Assembly (NCBI GenBank): GCA_023614405.1
Contig: CM042694.1
Coordinates: 358,932,975-358,996,974, forward strand
Direction: 5' to 3'
DNA length: 64,000 nt
Source of the DNA: Avena insularis
Taxonomy: Eukaryota > Streptophyta > Magnoliopsida > Poales > Poaceae
In this document: positions 44,289 to 56,190 of the stretch, in pieces
Position numbering within the stretch: position 1 is the stretch's first letter
Layout of the letters: the number at the start of each line of letters is the position of its first letter
The notes under the pieces: generated by a model
The model's input: the letters and a program-made list of their open reading frames with translations, nothing else
Told to the model about the DNA's origin: nothing
The model's database searches: none
Position numbers and translations under genes: made by a program

Positions 44289-47200
44289 GTTTGGATCCCG
44301 TGCGTCCTCGACGATGCCAAGCTCAGCGGCGTGGAGAACGAAGGACTCCTCTGCGCCGGCGACTGGCGGAGCGGTTTCGGCGAAACCATCCCCAATCCAC
44401 ACGCCAACGATCGGGTGCACTTCGGCACCCACCTCGACAGAGGTTTGTCTTTCCCTCCCTCGGAATTCTTTTCCGAGGTGATAGATCACTATGGTGTTCA
44501 GCTTCACCATCTCCCCCCAAACTCTCTTTTAGAGATGAGCGCCTATGCGGCTTTGTGTGAGGGGTATCTCGGCATTAGGCCGAGTCTCATTCTCTTCCGA
44601 TTTTACTTCCATGTCCGGAGAAACTCCATCACCACCGGTAATCCTTACATTACCGGCACAATTAGTCTTTCGGTTAGACGTGAGCGTGTCTATCCTAGGA
44701 TTTTAGCTAGTGAGTCGGTCAAACAGTGGCTGGCTACCTTTTTTTATCATAAGGATATTCGCCCGGCAAAGCTATGCTTTGTTGCCGCCGACGGAGCCGC
44801 CACACCCCGAGTATCCTGGGACGAGGCTCCTCCGGCTCTCAGCGATGATCTGCTTCTCGCCAAGAGGCGAATCGAGTATCTAATGAAGCACAAGGGCCTG
44901 AGAGGGTCTGACTTGGTCCAATCTTGGGTGGCACGCCGGATCTAGCCTCTCTAGCACCACGGCGACCGACTGATGCATTCCATCACGGCGTCGAAAAATG
45001 ACTCCCTCCGCATCAGTCCCAAGGCTTTAAAGCCACAGGATTACATAAGCCAGATCAAATGGCTGATAAAGGAGCGGATCGAGAGAAAGATCCCAGATTT
45101 GTCCCTGGACATGCATACAGTGGAAGACCCTGTAGTGCCGGTAAGCTTCAGCAATAAACCCTTTTTATATGTTTCACCTTTAATTTGTTTCGCAACACTG
45201 AGATGTTATCTTCTTTTTCAGCATGCCGACCTCCCTGAGTCGGAATTGGCTCCTATCGAGGGATATCCTCCGGAGTTTTCTCAGGAGGAGGAATTGGTAC
45301 CACTGCCGGACGTTGTGCCCAGGAAGAGCAAAGCTCCGACAGTGGCCATCGGCAGAAAGGAAGTGCCAGTTGTGAAGAGGTAACTTTCCACACAACTTTC
45401 GCCTTTGTACTTTACTCGCAATTTCTTCCGAGACGTAATGTTCTTTATTCTATTACTTTCTCAGAGCTAAGCAGCTCATCAAGGGCAAGGGGAAGGGGAA
45501 CATCTCGAAGCCCCTTCGTCAGACGAAGCTAACTATGGCTTCTCCTGTCGCAGCTCCTCCGACTCCTGCCCCTCAACCTTCTGCAGCGTCGGGTGATTAC
45601 TCCATCCCCGGTCATCGCAGAAGATCCGGCTCCCTCAACAGGGCCAGCGACCCTTGAGTCGCAGACTGACGTCACCATGGGTGACTCAAGTTTTGATAAG
45701 GGTGAACCCTCTTCGGGTAATGATCCCTCGGCAAAGACCTTCACCGAAAATCTCCTGAACAATCCGGGACTTGCCAAATTTGGCTTGTCTCGGAAATCTG
45801 CAGAGGAAATTCAGCGGCTGGCCCGGCAATGCCTGGAAAGCCGTAATCTCTCTGTCGAAGAAGAAGCACAAGAAGCGGAGGACGTCAAGTACTCCGATCT
45901 TCTCGAACAAGTTCGCCTTTGTGACGAGGGACTAAGAGCTGGTGTTCTTCCACCACCTCCGGTTATTCCACTCACCCTCGCCGAGAAGGTTACCACTGAG
46001 GTGAACATGTGCCTGAGCAAGCTCACACATGAACATCATGTAAGTCAGAATTCCAACTCACGCTTTTCTTTATTGTACTTTATATCATATCCTCTAACCC
46101 CAAGCATGAAGTTGGATAAACAATCAGGGTTTATGCTTTATTAGGATGCCAAAGAATGAACTAGTATAGCCCCCAAGGCTCATGCTGATATTAGCTACAA
46201 TATTAGCCCGAGCCTTTAGTAGACCTCTGACTCTGGGTATTCTGACTTACAGAAAGTTAATTCATATAACCAGGATTTGTTGAAGAATGTTTGCAATAAG
46301 TGGAGAGAGATCAAAGCTCTCCGACTAAAAAATGCTGAGCTTAAAGTTTCCAAGGATGAGGCCGAAGGTAAACTTTCCGAGACTCAAACCTTGTCTTGAT
46401 TTTTCATAGCCGATTTTTTTTGTTAAACTATTGTTCTTTTTGACTTACAGCACTGATAAAACAGTCCTGTGCTATGATCGAACAGGCCGAGAATCTGAAG
46501 ACCCTAGTGGTGAAAAACAAGGATCTCCACCGAGAGCTAGACCAGCTTAAGGCGGATCATGAGAAGAGCATTGCTCAAGTTCTCGAATCCTCCTCCATGG
46601 CCACCATGGAGCGTGATCGCAAGATTGCAATCCATGAGCAGAAAATCTCGGATCTCAACGACGAGCTTTTCAGAGAGAAAGACCTTTCCGAGGCGCTCCG
46701 AGCTGAACTGCGGAGTCTTCGTGAAGAGAACCAAAGTTGATGATGTCATCTTTGGTATGTATCCATCTTTCTAACTTATCCTCATTCTTCGACTCTTTCA
46801 ATGTCGGATTTATTTTAACCGTTTTGCGTTATATGCGTAGGTCCTCTGAACTTGATGGACTCCACCTCTGCCGAGCCTCGCACCCACCGGCTTACCCAAG
46901 TCGATGATTTGCTTCATGACTTCCGCCAATCCATCGAGAATATTGGCGAAGCTCTCAGGATTCCGGACATGCATAGCATGTCCGACTTTCAGGTGCGGGA
47001 CAAGGCAAAGGAGATGTCGCAGCTTGTCCAGGACTGGGAATATGTCCTACGCGCGATCCACAGCGCAGAACGCTCTCACAATGGTCATGAGCCACCATGG
47101 AAGCATGGAAATCTGGCAAGTGACCAGAGGGTACTCTACTATGGACGAAGACGACCAGAAGCAAGATATCAAAGCCATCATGGACTCCTGCGCCGGATAT

Positions 47201-47473
47201 GGGTGCCACATAGCTGACTTAACCAGCTACAACACTCCCTTCTTCAAGCGCGTGGACACGCCGCCTCCGCCTCCCGAAGAAGCAGCCAAAGTTTCCGACG
47301 ATGAACAAACCATATCGGATTTGGACATCTCGGAACGTTATCAAGCCGAGGCCGATGCATCCAGCGAGCCGTCAGCTCTTACCTCTTCTCCTGCATCATA
47401 TATCATCAGAAACAAATGTGTTATTCTGAAAACATTATGGATCTGTAAATATGTAGTATTATACTTTTGCTAG

Positions 47474-47953
47474 TGCTAAGTTTTAATCTATTCAGCACTT
47501 TTGGTTTAAATTTTATGTGCCTGAAATGTTTGCATAAGCACTTACACTTTTTTGTCTGTACTTATCCTTTCGTGAGTCGGCTAAACTTTCAGCACGGAAA
47601 CTTTGCCGAGCAACGGGGCTCAATTTCTAAACCAGTTTAAACTTGGAAACAAAGTCGGCTTCCAGTACCAACAATTCACTACTCAGAAAACACTCGCATC
47701 CGGCAATCAGACAAATAACCAAAGTATAGACTAGGAAATTTAGAGTTATACTCGAAGGTAGCATTTTTAGAATCGGAAATCTAAACCAGAACAAACATGA
47801 GCATAAATTACTTTCAAGTATTCTGGAATTTTCAACTGTGACATGATCATTCGGAAATAAGATGGTAAAAACTTCTCAGAAAAAATTTGAGGCAACCAAA
47901 ACTTTTATTTCTCACAGAACATGTACATATATATGATTACAAAGAAGGATAAA
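47474..47953. other. Gap between F's antisense gene and its pol gene
   Basis: 480 bp, AT-rich, no ORF. The two genes converge here, so it probably holds both 3' ends. No clear poly(A) signal pair could be assigned. Confidence 0.5.
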
Positions 47954-49066
47954 CTAAGAATAAAAGGGACGTAGCTGAGCAATATTCCATGGTCTGTCTA
48001 ACTCATCCGGATTTGTACTGCCTCTAGCTCTCTTTCTCTTCTTAGTAGCAGGTCTTTCTTTGACTGGCCTCATATCAGTTAGGTAGTATGAACCATTGTG
48101 CAATACTCGACTAACTAAAAATGGCCCTTCCCATACTGGGGAAAGTTTGTGCTTTCTTTGTTGCACAAGCCGGAGAACCAAATCACCCTTATTGAAAGAT
48201 CTGTTTCTGACTCTAGCTATGATACTTGTGTAACTTCTGCTGATAGGCTGTTGATCTCATTTCAGCAACGACGCGAACTTCTTCGACTAAGTCAAGATCA
48301 TTTTATCGAGAAATCTCGGCATCCTCTTCGATATACGTGGCCACTCTAGGAGAAGTGTGAATCAAATCACTAGGAAGAACTGCTTCTGCGCCATAGACCA
48401 AGAAGAAAGGTGTGTATCCGGTTGACTGTCGAGTTGTTCAGAACTCCATATTACAGAAGGTAATTCCTCTGCCCAAGCCCCCGCAGCACGTCGTAGTGGT
48501 GCTTCTAGTCTCGGTTTTAGGCCTTGTAAGATTAAACCATTAGCTCTTTTGACTTGTCCATTAGCCTGTGGATGTGCGACTGACGAAATGTCAAGCCGGA
48601 TATTTTGTTCGTTGCAGAATTTGGTCTGTTCTCCCATAGAGAAATTATTCCCGTTGTCCGTGATAATACTATGCGGATAACCATACCGGATTATAACATC
48701 CTCGACAAATCTTTTGGTTGTTGCTCCATCACAACTAGTGACGGGTTTAGCCTCAATCCATTTGGTGAACTTATCCACCATCACTAAGAGGGGAGTAAAT
48801 CCACTTGGAGCCCATTTAAACGATCCTACCATGTCAAGCCCCCAGACCACGAAAGGCCATGTTATAGGTATTGTTCGCAGCTGATCAGCCGGAATGTGAG
48901 CTTGTTTGGCGTACTTTTGGTAGCCCTTGCACGTCTTGACTAGCCGTTCGGCATCTACCTTGGCTGTAAGCCAGAAAAAACCGTGTTGGAAAGCTTTTGC
49001 CACTAAAGATTTGGCTGCAGCATGGTGACCACACTCGCCTTCGTGGATTTCTCTTAAGATTTCCAC
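47954..49066 (-). pseudogene. Element F integrase
   Basis: HHCC finger from EILREIHEGECGHHAAAKSL to CKGYQKYAKQ, where Tyr stands at the usual second Cys. The core has VWGLDMVGSFKWAPSGFTPL, VMVDKFTKWIEAKPV, SIITDNGNNFSM and SSVAHPQANGQVKRANGLIL. A frameshift near 48430 and loss of part of the region to 48182 follow. The C-terminal part is VLRLVQQRKHKLSPVWEGPF and IAQLRPFYS, the end of pol (stop near 47954). The wording is typical of Tat integrases (AKPV, LRPFYS). Not functional. Confidence 0.88.
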
Positions 49067-50332
49067 TCCTTCTTCCGGAGATATGCAGCGCTGAAAGACC
49101 CCAGATACACTCCGCTTATAGAGCTCACCATTAACTACAGTATAGGTTTTCGCTCGTCGGATAATCTACCGGCTCAGAAATTCGTCTTCGGGTAATTTTC
49201 CATCTACCAAATAGTCAAGGTAGGGTTGAGTCCAGCTCGGAATTACAACCAGAACTGCTATCAAAGGTGAGTCGGATTTGGTCGGATATTCCTCGTCCAC
49301 TCCCTTTATTGAGGGAACTTTGAGGTGCTCTAAAAAAGCGCCATCCGGGACCTCTTTCCGTGCAGAGCCTATCCGAGATAATGCATCTGCTTCTTTTACC
49401 TTTCGAGGATGTGTTGAACCTCAAACCCTTCGAACGATTTAGATAAATCATCCACGACAGCTTTATATGCCGCCATATGTTTATTTGCATTACAAATATC
49501 CGACACTTGCTGAGCAACAAGATCCGAATCTCCGTAACACATCAAACATCAGATGCCAATATCCTTAGCAATCCGGATTCCATGCAGCAGTGCTTCATAC
49601 TCGGCAATATTATTTGTCGCTGTGAAGTGGATCTGCAACACGTATAAAAGTTTGTCTCCTTGGGGTGATTTGAGTACCACGCCAGTCCCCGAGCCCCCGC
49701 GAACCTTAGACCCATCAAAATATAGGGTCCAATATTCCGACTCAGGGAGGATCATATTCTCCTTCGTCTCTGTCCAATCAGCAACAAAGTCGGCAAGGAT
49801 TTGGGATTTGATTGCTGTCCGAGGTTTGTACTCAATATCGAAAGCTGAGAGCTCTATGCCCCATTTGGCGACGCGTCCTGTGGCGTCACTGTTGTTGATT
49901 ATATCTCTCATGGGAGCTGTGCTCACCACAGTAATTGGATGCTCCTGAAAATAGTGTCGTAGCTTACGGGATACCAAGAACACACCATAAGCTAGCTTTT
50001 GATAGTGCGGATACCGTTGTTTCGATTCTGTCAAGACCTCGCTGACAAAGTAAGTCAGACGTTGCACCAAGTGTTCCTGATTTTCCTCCGGTCTCTCCAC
50101 TACCATGACAATACTGACGACCTTGTTTGTCGCAGCGAGATAGAGCAACATTGGTTCATGTGGTTCCGGCGCAGAAAGGATAGGAGTAGATGAGAGTACT
50201 TTCTTCAGGTCTTGTAGTGCGGCTTCAGCTTCGTCGGTCCACACAAAATCCTTGGTCTTTTTCAGGAGTTTGTATAATGGTGCTTCTTTCACCGAAGCGG
50301 CTTATAAACAAACCGATCGCAGAATGCAACCA
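49067..50332 (-). pseudogene. Element F dual RNase H region
   Basis: The first RNase H (50292 onward) follows the RT connection LYKLLKKTKDFVWTDEAEAA and contains LTESKQRYPHYQKLAYGVFL. The second, archaeal-type RNase H has YWTLYFDGSKVRGGSGTGVV and ATNNIAEYEALLHGIRIAKD, with the catalytic Asp and Glu visible. It is cut by a stop at 49549. Further remnants to 49215 are out of frame. Two RNase H domains in tandem are a Tat-lineage mark. Confidence 0.85.
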
Positions 50333-50333
50333 G

Positions 50334-51130
50334 TTAGTCTTTGTCGTCCTTCAAAGTAGTTGGCCTGGAAATATTAAGTATAGCCTTGATTTTGTCTCGG
50401 TTCACCTCTATGCCTCTTTGAGACACGATGAAACCTAACAATTTTCCGGCTGGGATTCCAAAGAAGCATTTCTTCAGATTAAGCATTATGTTGTATTTTC
50501 GTAGATTGGCAAACGTTTCCTCCAAGTCGGAAATCACTGTTTCCTTCTTTTTGGACATCACCGCAATATCATCCACATATGCATGTACATTGCGTCCGAT
50601 TTGATCGTGGAGGCAACGCTGCATTGTGCGTTGGTATGTAGCTCCTGCGTTCTTCAGCCCAAAGGGCATCGTAACAAAACAGAAGGTTCCGAAGGGGGTT
50701 ATGAATGAAGTTTTGACTGTCAGATTCCTTCATTCGGATTTGGTGATAACCGGAATATGCGTCGAGAAAACAGAGGAGTTCCGAGCCTGCCATAGAATCG
50801 ATAACTTGATCAATCCTAGGCAGAGCGAACGGATCTTTGGGACAAGCTTTGTTCAAGGCAGTATAATCAATACACATCCTTAAATCAGTGGTGTCCTTTT
50901 TAGGGACCATTACAGGATTGGCCGACCACTCAGTGTGGATGAACTCTTCTATGAATCCGGCTAACTCGAGCCGTGCTAGTTCCTTAGCTATTGCCTTACG
51001 CTTTTCATCGCCGAAACATCGTAAGGACTGTTTGACGGGTTTAGCGTTCGGGTTTACATTTAAAGAGTGCTCGACAAGTTTCCTAGGTACTCCGGTCATG
51101 TCAGATGGCTGCCATGCGAAGATATCTTAA
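50334..51130 (-). pseudogene. Element F reverse transcriptase
   Basis: Frame 51099-50569: VEHSLNVNPNAKPVKQSLRC, EFIHTEWSANPVMVPKKD, MCIDYTALNKACPKDPFALP and [17 protein letters not shown]. It then shifts near 50690 to the frame 50669-50334 with MPFGLKNAGATYQRTMQRCL and the catalytic AYVDDIAVMSKK. All core RT motifs are present. One frameshift breaks the frame. Confidence 0.9.
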
Positions 51131-51830
51131 TTTGCTTTGAGTAACTTGACGAGCACGCTTTCCTATGCGCTATCTAGGCCTACGCCTATCTGGGTCACCT
51201 TGGAGGGGTCATCATCCTTCAACGGCGTCTTCTTCGTCTCTTTTGATGCCTTGAACTCCGGATTTGGCTTTGTCACATCCTTCTTCGTTGCGGGCATCTC
51301 AGACGGATCTATGCTCTTCTTGATCTCCTGGTACTCCTGGGCGGCAAAGATGGCTTCAAAGAAGGCAAGATTTCCATCCTCGCACTCTCGCACTTTCTTC
51401 GGGTCTCCCCTGATGGTGATCACGCCGTTGGGACCTGGAATTTCATCATATTATAAATGTAACACGGACGAGCCATAAAAGCCCAGTAAGTCAGACGTCC
51501 AAATATAGCGTGGTACGCGCTCTTGAACGGGACCACTTCGAAGGAAAGTGCTTCCGTCCGATAGTTCTTTGGAGTTCCAAAGGTAGCATCCAAAGTGATT
51601 TCTCCCAGGGAATTTGCTTGTCTTCCTGGGACAACCCCGTGAAAGATCACAGAGCTGTGGTTCAGCTGGGTCTCCGAGATCTTCATCCGGTGTAGCGTTT
51701 CAACATACAGAATATTAATACTGCTACCACCGTCCATGAGAGTCTTGGAGAAACCATAACCGTCAATAAGTGGATTAACGACATATGTATTTTCCTCATT
51801 GTAACTTAGGCGGATGATCAGCACGGTCAA
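51131..51830 (-). pseudogene. Element F protease and linker
   Basis: Aspartic protease with KTLMDGGSSINILYVETLHR and FKSAYHAIFGR (51830-51420). A linker follows (51423-51163) that is rich in Lys, Pro and Asp. It uses DGGS like the CRM elements. A stop at 51420 separates it from the linker, and others precede RT. Confidence 0.85.
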
Positions 51831-53466
51831 ATGTGATTACCACTTCCGACCAGTCTAAGAATTGGGGGACAGCCAAAACTGTTGCATTAAGCTCATGTAG
51901 AACTGCCTTTTTGACCTTTGTTGGTTGAGATCCGAGGAAGGTGACATAAGTGTCTTTCTTGGTCGGAAAATTTTTCTTCCCTTCCGGCTTGGGATTTGAA
52001 GCGTCAGCTTCCTCCATGTCGGAATCTTCCTTGGTCTCTTTATCCTTTTCGGGATTCTTATTTCCCTTCTTCCGCTTAGCTTTGTAGCCAGCGGTATCAT
52101 CTCTCTTAATGTCGTCATTAAAACGACACTCTGCGTTTGTGTGGGCCGAGCCTCCATTGGCGTCTAAGTGATGCACACATGGGTTATTGGCAATGTCGGC
52201 CCAAGAGTAGGTTTTTCTGGGTTGCTGGTCTCCTCTACCTTGGACTCTTGACATCCCACGACCACGTCCGCGGCCACCGCCACGTCCTCCTCGTCCTCCA
52301 GAGCCAAAAGTAGTAGTGACCACTGCCATTTCCGCATTGGGTTTTTCTTCCGAGGTATTCTTGCGCTTCTGAGCTTGTTGCTTTAGTTGTTTTGCCAACT
52401 GTGGCACAACCAGGGCGTTAAGTAATCCCTCTGCGTCATAGTCAGCATCTGCATACTTGCTCGCTGTTTCTATCATCTCTCCCAAATCAGTGACTTTGTC
52501 ACACTTCAAGCGATGACGTAGTAAACCAATTGGGAGACCTGCAATGAAAGCTTCAATCGCAGTTTGGCCATTTACTCCTTCACAGGAGTTCTTGGTGTCG
52601 ATCCATCGTCCGAGATAATCCTGGCAAGTTTCTCCGGCTTTCTGGGTGCAACGCTGTAGGTCTCCGACCGTACAGGGCCTCCGGTATGTGCCTTCAAAAT
52701 TCTGAAAGAACGCACTTTGCATGTCATACCTGTTGTGGATGGTGTTCTCCGGAAGTTCATTGAGCCATGATCGTGCCGTCTTCCGCAACATAAGTGGGAG
52801 ATATCGGGTTGCGACCAGGCTATTTCCGCCTTTGGCGATGCAGCAAGCTTGGAAGAAATCCTGTAGCCAAGTATCTGGCCGAGCTATGCCGTCGTAGGCT
52901 TGAATATGTCTTGAGATAGCAAATCCTTTCGGGAATCTTGTAGCTCTTATGCGTGGTCCAAAGCACTTTGGGCCCATGTATATGTCATCATTTTCATAGC
53001 GCCGCGCCTCTATATTGGAGTTGATCCTGTGCCTTGCATCATTTGGGGATAAAGATCGTCCCGAGTGACGACTATGGCTGCGGTGCCTTGGAGCCGGACT
53101 TCGGCTTCTGCCACCACCTCCTCCACCACGATGCCCTCCTTGGCCTCCTTGGGAGCCGTTGTGATGGCTACCTAGCGGAGAAGGTGGAGCAGCTGGGTTA
53201 TTTCCGGCTGATTCCCGGCCTCCGTCCGGAGCGTCATTATTCCGGTTCCGGGGAGGGTCTTCATTGTGACGAGCCCCCTGCCGGCTTGACTTGGCGCGGT
53301 GTCCGTCGTTCCTTCGCCCGTCATCCGGACGACTTGTATGTCTAGGAGGTGGCATCCTTTGTCGGTCCTCCTCCCGACGTTTCTCTTTATCTTCTTCCCT
53401 GCGGTCCTTTGACTCTCGCCGGGGAGGATTCCTCAGATTCAGCGCAGCAATTGCCTCTTGCTCCAT
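51796..53466 (-). CDS. Element F gag (intact 556-codon frame)
   Basis: Starts MEQEAIAALNLRNPPRRESK. The N-terminal third is Arg/Asp/His-rich and low in complexity. The gag core has ISRHIQAYDGIARPDTWLQD, LRKTARSWLNELPENTIHNR, FFQNFEGTYRRPCTVGDLQR and CQDYLGRWIDTKNS. A Gly/Arg-rich RNA-binding stretch and a Lys/Glu-rich tail follow. It overlaps the protease frame by 35 bp. It is one of the few long undamaged coding frames in the window, but whether this ATG or a start farther upstream is used is unclear. Confidence 0.8.
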   Translation of the reverse strand: MEQEAIAALNLRNPPRRESKDRREEDKEKRREEDRQRMPPPRHTSRPDDGRRNDGHRAKSSRQGARHNEDPPRNRNNDAPDGGRESAGNNPAAPPSPLGSHHNGSQGGQGGHRGGGGGGRSRSPAPRHRSHSRHSGRSLSPNDARHRINSNIEARRYENDDIYMGPKCFGPRIRATRFPKGFAISRHIQAYDGIARPDTWLQDFFQACCIAKGGNSLVATRYLPLMLRKTARSWLNELPENTIHNRYDMQSAFFQNFEGTYRRPCTVGDLQRCTQKAGETCQDYLGRWIDTKNSCEGVNGQTAIEAFIAGLPIGLLRHRLKCDKVTDLGEMIETASKYADADYDAEGLLNALVVPQLAKQLKQQAQKRKNTSEEKPNAEMAVVTTTFGSGGRGGRGGGRGRGRGMSRVQGRGDQQPRKTYSWADIANNPCVHHLDANGGSAHTNAECRFNDDIKRDDTAGYKAKRKKGNKNPEKDKETKEDSDMEEADASNPKPEGKKNFPTKKDTYVTFLGSQPTKVKKAVLHELNATVLAVPQFLDWSEVVITFDRADHPPKLQ

Positions 53467-55192
53467 GGCGGGTTAATATTACGCCGATCCAGCGCGCTTT
53501 GTGGTGCTGTCCTAAAGATCCGGTTCTTGAGTAGTTGTCTTCCCGACGGTCGGAACAATGTTGCTATTCTGGAACACGTTGGGGTCTTACGTCAGCCCAT
53601 GCCGGATCTATACGACATTGGTCAGAATCGGAGACCAGTTTTTGACTTCTGGACATGGCAACCTTTTGCTGCTCCAGTCCTTTGTTGAATAGTTTGATTC
53701 CCAACCAGATCTGCTCCGGGCCTAGATTAGCCGATAGGATTTCTTGAGCCGCAACGGTGTTCTGTACTGGCGTTGGATACACCCAATCCCCGTTGCTGTC
53801 GCATCGAGGCATCCCAAGTTCTCCTCCGAAAAGGACTTTGTGAATCTGCGGGAATTGTTCGTCATGAGTATGACGTTTCCTGGTCTTCTGATGTTGCCTG
53901 GAGTTGTACTTCTCCGCAGTTACCATGCGTTTCTTTTCCTCCTCAATGTTTTTGGCGTCATCGAGGAGTACTTGGCGACGCGCTTCTAGGGCAGGTGCCC
54001 TCTCGTCCAGCTCTTCAGCAGTAAGTTCTGCAGCTATAGGAATAGGTGTAGTTAATGCAGCATCGATGAGTTTACGTGCACCTTCAGTGATCACGCGTCC
54101 ATCCACCGACTCTTCTTTGGGCTCGTCTGGGATAAGTGCTCCATCCGAGTCCTCCTCGTATTCCTCGGCAATCACCTCCTCTGCCGGAGGGTCTTTCGCC
54201 GAGGTCTTGTTCTTCTTCTTTGCCTTCTTGGCAGCCGTGTAGCAAAGACTTTTGGGTCCGTTTCCCGGAGTCAAGCTCTGATCGGTACTTTCGGACATCT
54301 GGACCTCGGGATTATCTCTGATTTCCATGTCATCCTGCGTTTTGGGAGAGTTTTCCCTGGATCCTTCATCCATGGCTTCTTCTTCCTCTGCAGCTTTGGA
54401 GTTATACTCCTCTTCATATTCCGCGGAGAACTTTCGGAAATCTGCTGACGTCATCGAATCATCCGAGGATGCGGGTATGTCGGCGTTTGTTCCGATCGCC
54501 TCCAGCACAGAGTCAGTGTTGTCTCCAGCATCGGCAGAGCCGGATCCGGATCCCACATATCCGACAAAGTGTGATGCGTGCCTCCTGAGATAGTTGCGGC
54601 TCTCGCGATCGGCCTCCTCGAAACTCCTGATGGTCTCGAGAATATCGTCTATGCTTGCATCTTGCATCATCATGCGTCTTAGCGTGTATCTCAGAAAGGC
54701 TGCATCCGGCGTCATCGAGCCGTAACTGTTGTTTCTATGCTCCTCCTAGATTTCGACCTCGTCGGGTGGGTCGATCCGGGATTCGGTCTTTCTAGGGAGA
54801 TCCACTCCAGATTCAACTTGGACCGCTAGGTCTGCTTCAGGCTCGGATTTCTCCACTATCTCCGCAACTGGTGCGCGCTGGGTGGGATTAGGGATTTTTG
54901 AGATCCAGAAATCTGCCGCTTCTACTGACAAAGGGGACCTAGAAGTTTCTTCTGCCTCTATCATCACCGCTGGGGTGGGTGGGGTAGGTTCAGCAAAACC
55001 GATGTAAACATAGATCTCGCCAAAAGACATGATGGTGTAGGCAGTCACAGCCTCCCTAGCCGGAATCTAGGTTTCGTCGAGAACGATGAGAGGGACGTCG
55101 CTGGCGTAGAGGATGCGACCGACGGCGATAGTCTCGCCGATTCCGATTCTTGCAGATTCCGCTCGGAACACAGATCCGAAGCTCACTTGTCC
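53467..55192 (-). pseudogene. Element F N-terminal ORF upstream of gag (acidic, coiled-coil)
   Basis: Two frames, 55048-54746 and 54715-53564. The second (383 codons) starts MTPDAAFLRYTLRRMMMQDA. It has long Asp/Glu/Ser-rich parts (EEYNSKAAEEEEAMDEG), a Lys-rich patch (AAKKAKKKNKTSAK), a charged helix (ALEARRQVLLDDAKNIEEEK) and LGMPRCDSNGDWVYPTPVQN. It resembles the gag N-terminal extension of grass Tat elements in position and composition. Stops at about 54716-54745 and 53467-53563 isolate it. Its function is not known. Confidence 0.6.
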
Positions 55193-55208
55193 CACGGTGG
55201 GCGCCAAC
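55193..55208 (-). other. Element F primer binding site
   Basis: The minus strand reads GTTGGCGCCCACCGTG next to the 5' LTR. This TGGCGCC-type site is common in Tat elements and differs from the Met-type site of the CRM-like elements. Confidence 0.7.
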
Positions 55209-55351
55209 TGTTGTCGGATTGATGACAAGTACGCCATGTGGGGGTCCTCGAGGCATGCGGAAGAGAGGGGTGTGAGACGTACAGTGTTCCGGGACGATGA
55301 GCACACAAGTTTACCCAGGTTCGAATCCGTCGGCTTTGGACGGATCCTACT
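55209..55351 (-). repeat. Element F 5' LTR, left piece
   Basis: Starts TGTTGTCGGATTG. It matches 36698-36845 of the 3' LTR up to GGATCCTACT, then is cut by element G. Confidence 0.9.
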
Positions 55352-56190
55352 TGATATGGGCTGACCCGATCTTCTCAGCAAGCACTTGTCGATGGTGATG
55401 GTGGATGATAGATAACTAGCCTGTAGCTATGAACTCTCCCGCTCGATCTCTGATGCCAATGCAACAGCTCTCGAACCTTGTAGGATATTCACAACACCAC
55501 GCTCTTGCGCAGCCAGCCGTGACCACGAACGGTAGTATGCAATCTACTAATTCCCAATGGAACAACAGATCACACTCAATTATAGTTGTAGAATTCGAAC
55601 ACAGGGTAATTGCAGAGGTTCTATGAAAGAATCAACTCCAAAATATTTTAACGTGGTCTAAACCCTAACTTGTGACGGCTACGGAGGTTTATATGAGGGC
55701 TGGGGCGTCCTCTCCTCTAAACGGGCCTAAAAACAGCCATAACTTGGCCCAAACTGACTCGGTTCGACTCAAACTGATACATACCGACCCATATATGGGT
55801 TCAGCCTTATTGGCACACAGTCCAAACGTCGTGGAGCACCTCAAACATGTAATTCTGGGTGCGCCATCTCTCTCTCTCTTGCTCATACGTGATTTCCTCA
55901 TTGCCTCCTAGTGCGCATGCCTCCCGCTCCTCCCTCGCGCACTTGTTGATATTGGAAATCAGCGCTTGTCCTTTTTGCTGCAACTCTCCTCCTCCTCGCG
56001 CAACGCTTGTGTTATCAATAAACCCGATCATACAAAGATGCATAGACTTAGGTAGTATAAAGTTCTCATTAAGTAAAACATCATGTTCAATTAGGAATGA
56101 ATTCACCTGATAGTCATTATTGATTTGACTCAATATTTCCTTCCGATTCAGCAAATGTAATCATCATAATCCCTGTATATATCCTCATCA
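55352..56190 (-). repeat. Element G 3' LTR
   Basis: 839 bp. TATA-like ATATAAA on the minus strand at 55688-55694. It encodes LNENFILPKSMHLCMIGF. A few bases inserted near 56145-56155 break the frame that stays open in the right LTR. Confidence 0.88.

Larger units (their letters stand above)
37764..47473 (+). pseudogene. Antisense spliced gene of element F (putative gypsy-type transposon domain, Transposase_28-like), split by E
   Basis: Starts MASSSSSGLAAAA at 37764. The frame continues across E (removed) as GVWIPCVLDDAKLSGVENEG, except for one TAA just after the Ala run. The conserved core is FGTHLDRGLSFPPSEFFSEV, YGVQLHHLPPNSLLEMSAY and LCEGYLGIRPSL. Visible exons: to 45140, 45222-45379, 45465-46039, 46253-46367, 46451-46754, 46841 onward, all with GT/AG borders. 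Later exons are Pro/Ser-rich, then coiled-coil (LKTLVVKNKDLHRELDQLKA). Two CAG-to-TAG stops follow ARRI near 44943-44957. Frameshifts lie near 45590 and 47200. Such antisense ORFs are known in Tat elements. Their function is not established. Confidence 0.75.

Noticed and set aside
44289..47473. Host plant gene with introns
   Set aside because: It sits inside F between 3' LTR and integrase, in the orientation typical of Tat antisense ORFs, so it is element cargo.
49553..54593. Several plus-strand ORFs of 60-131 codons
   Set aside because: They are antisense shadows of F's gag, RT and RNase H genes.
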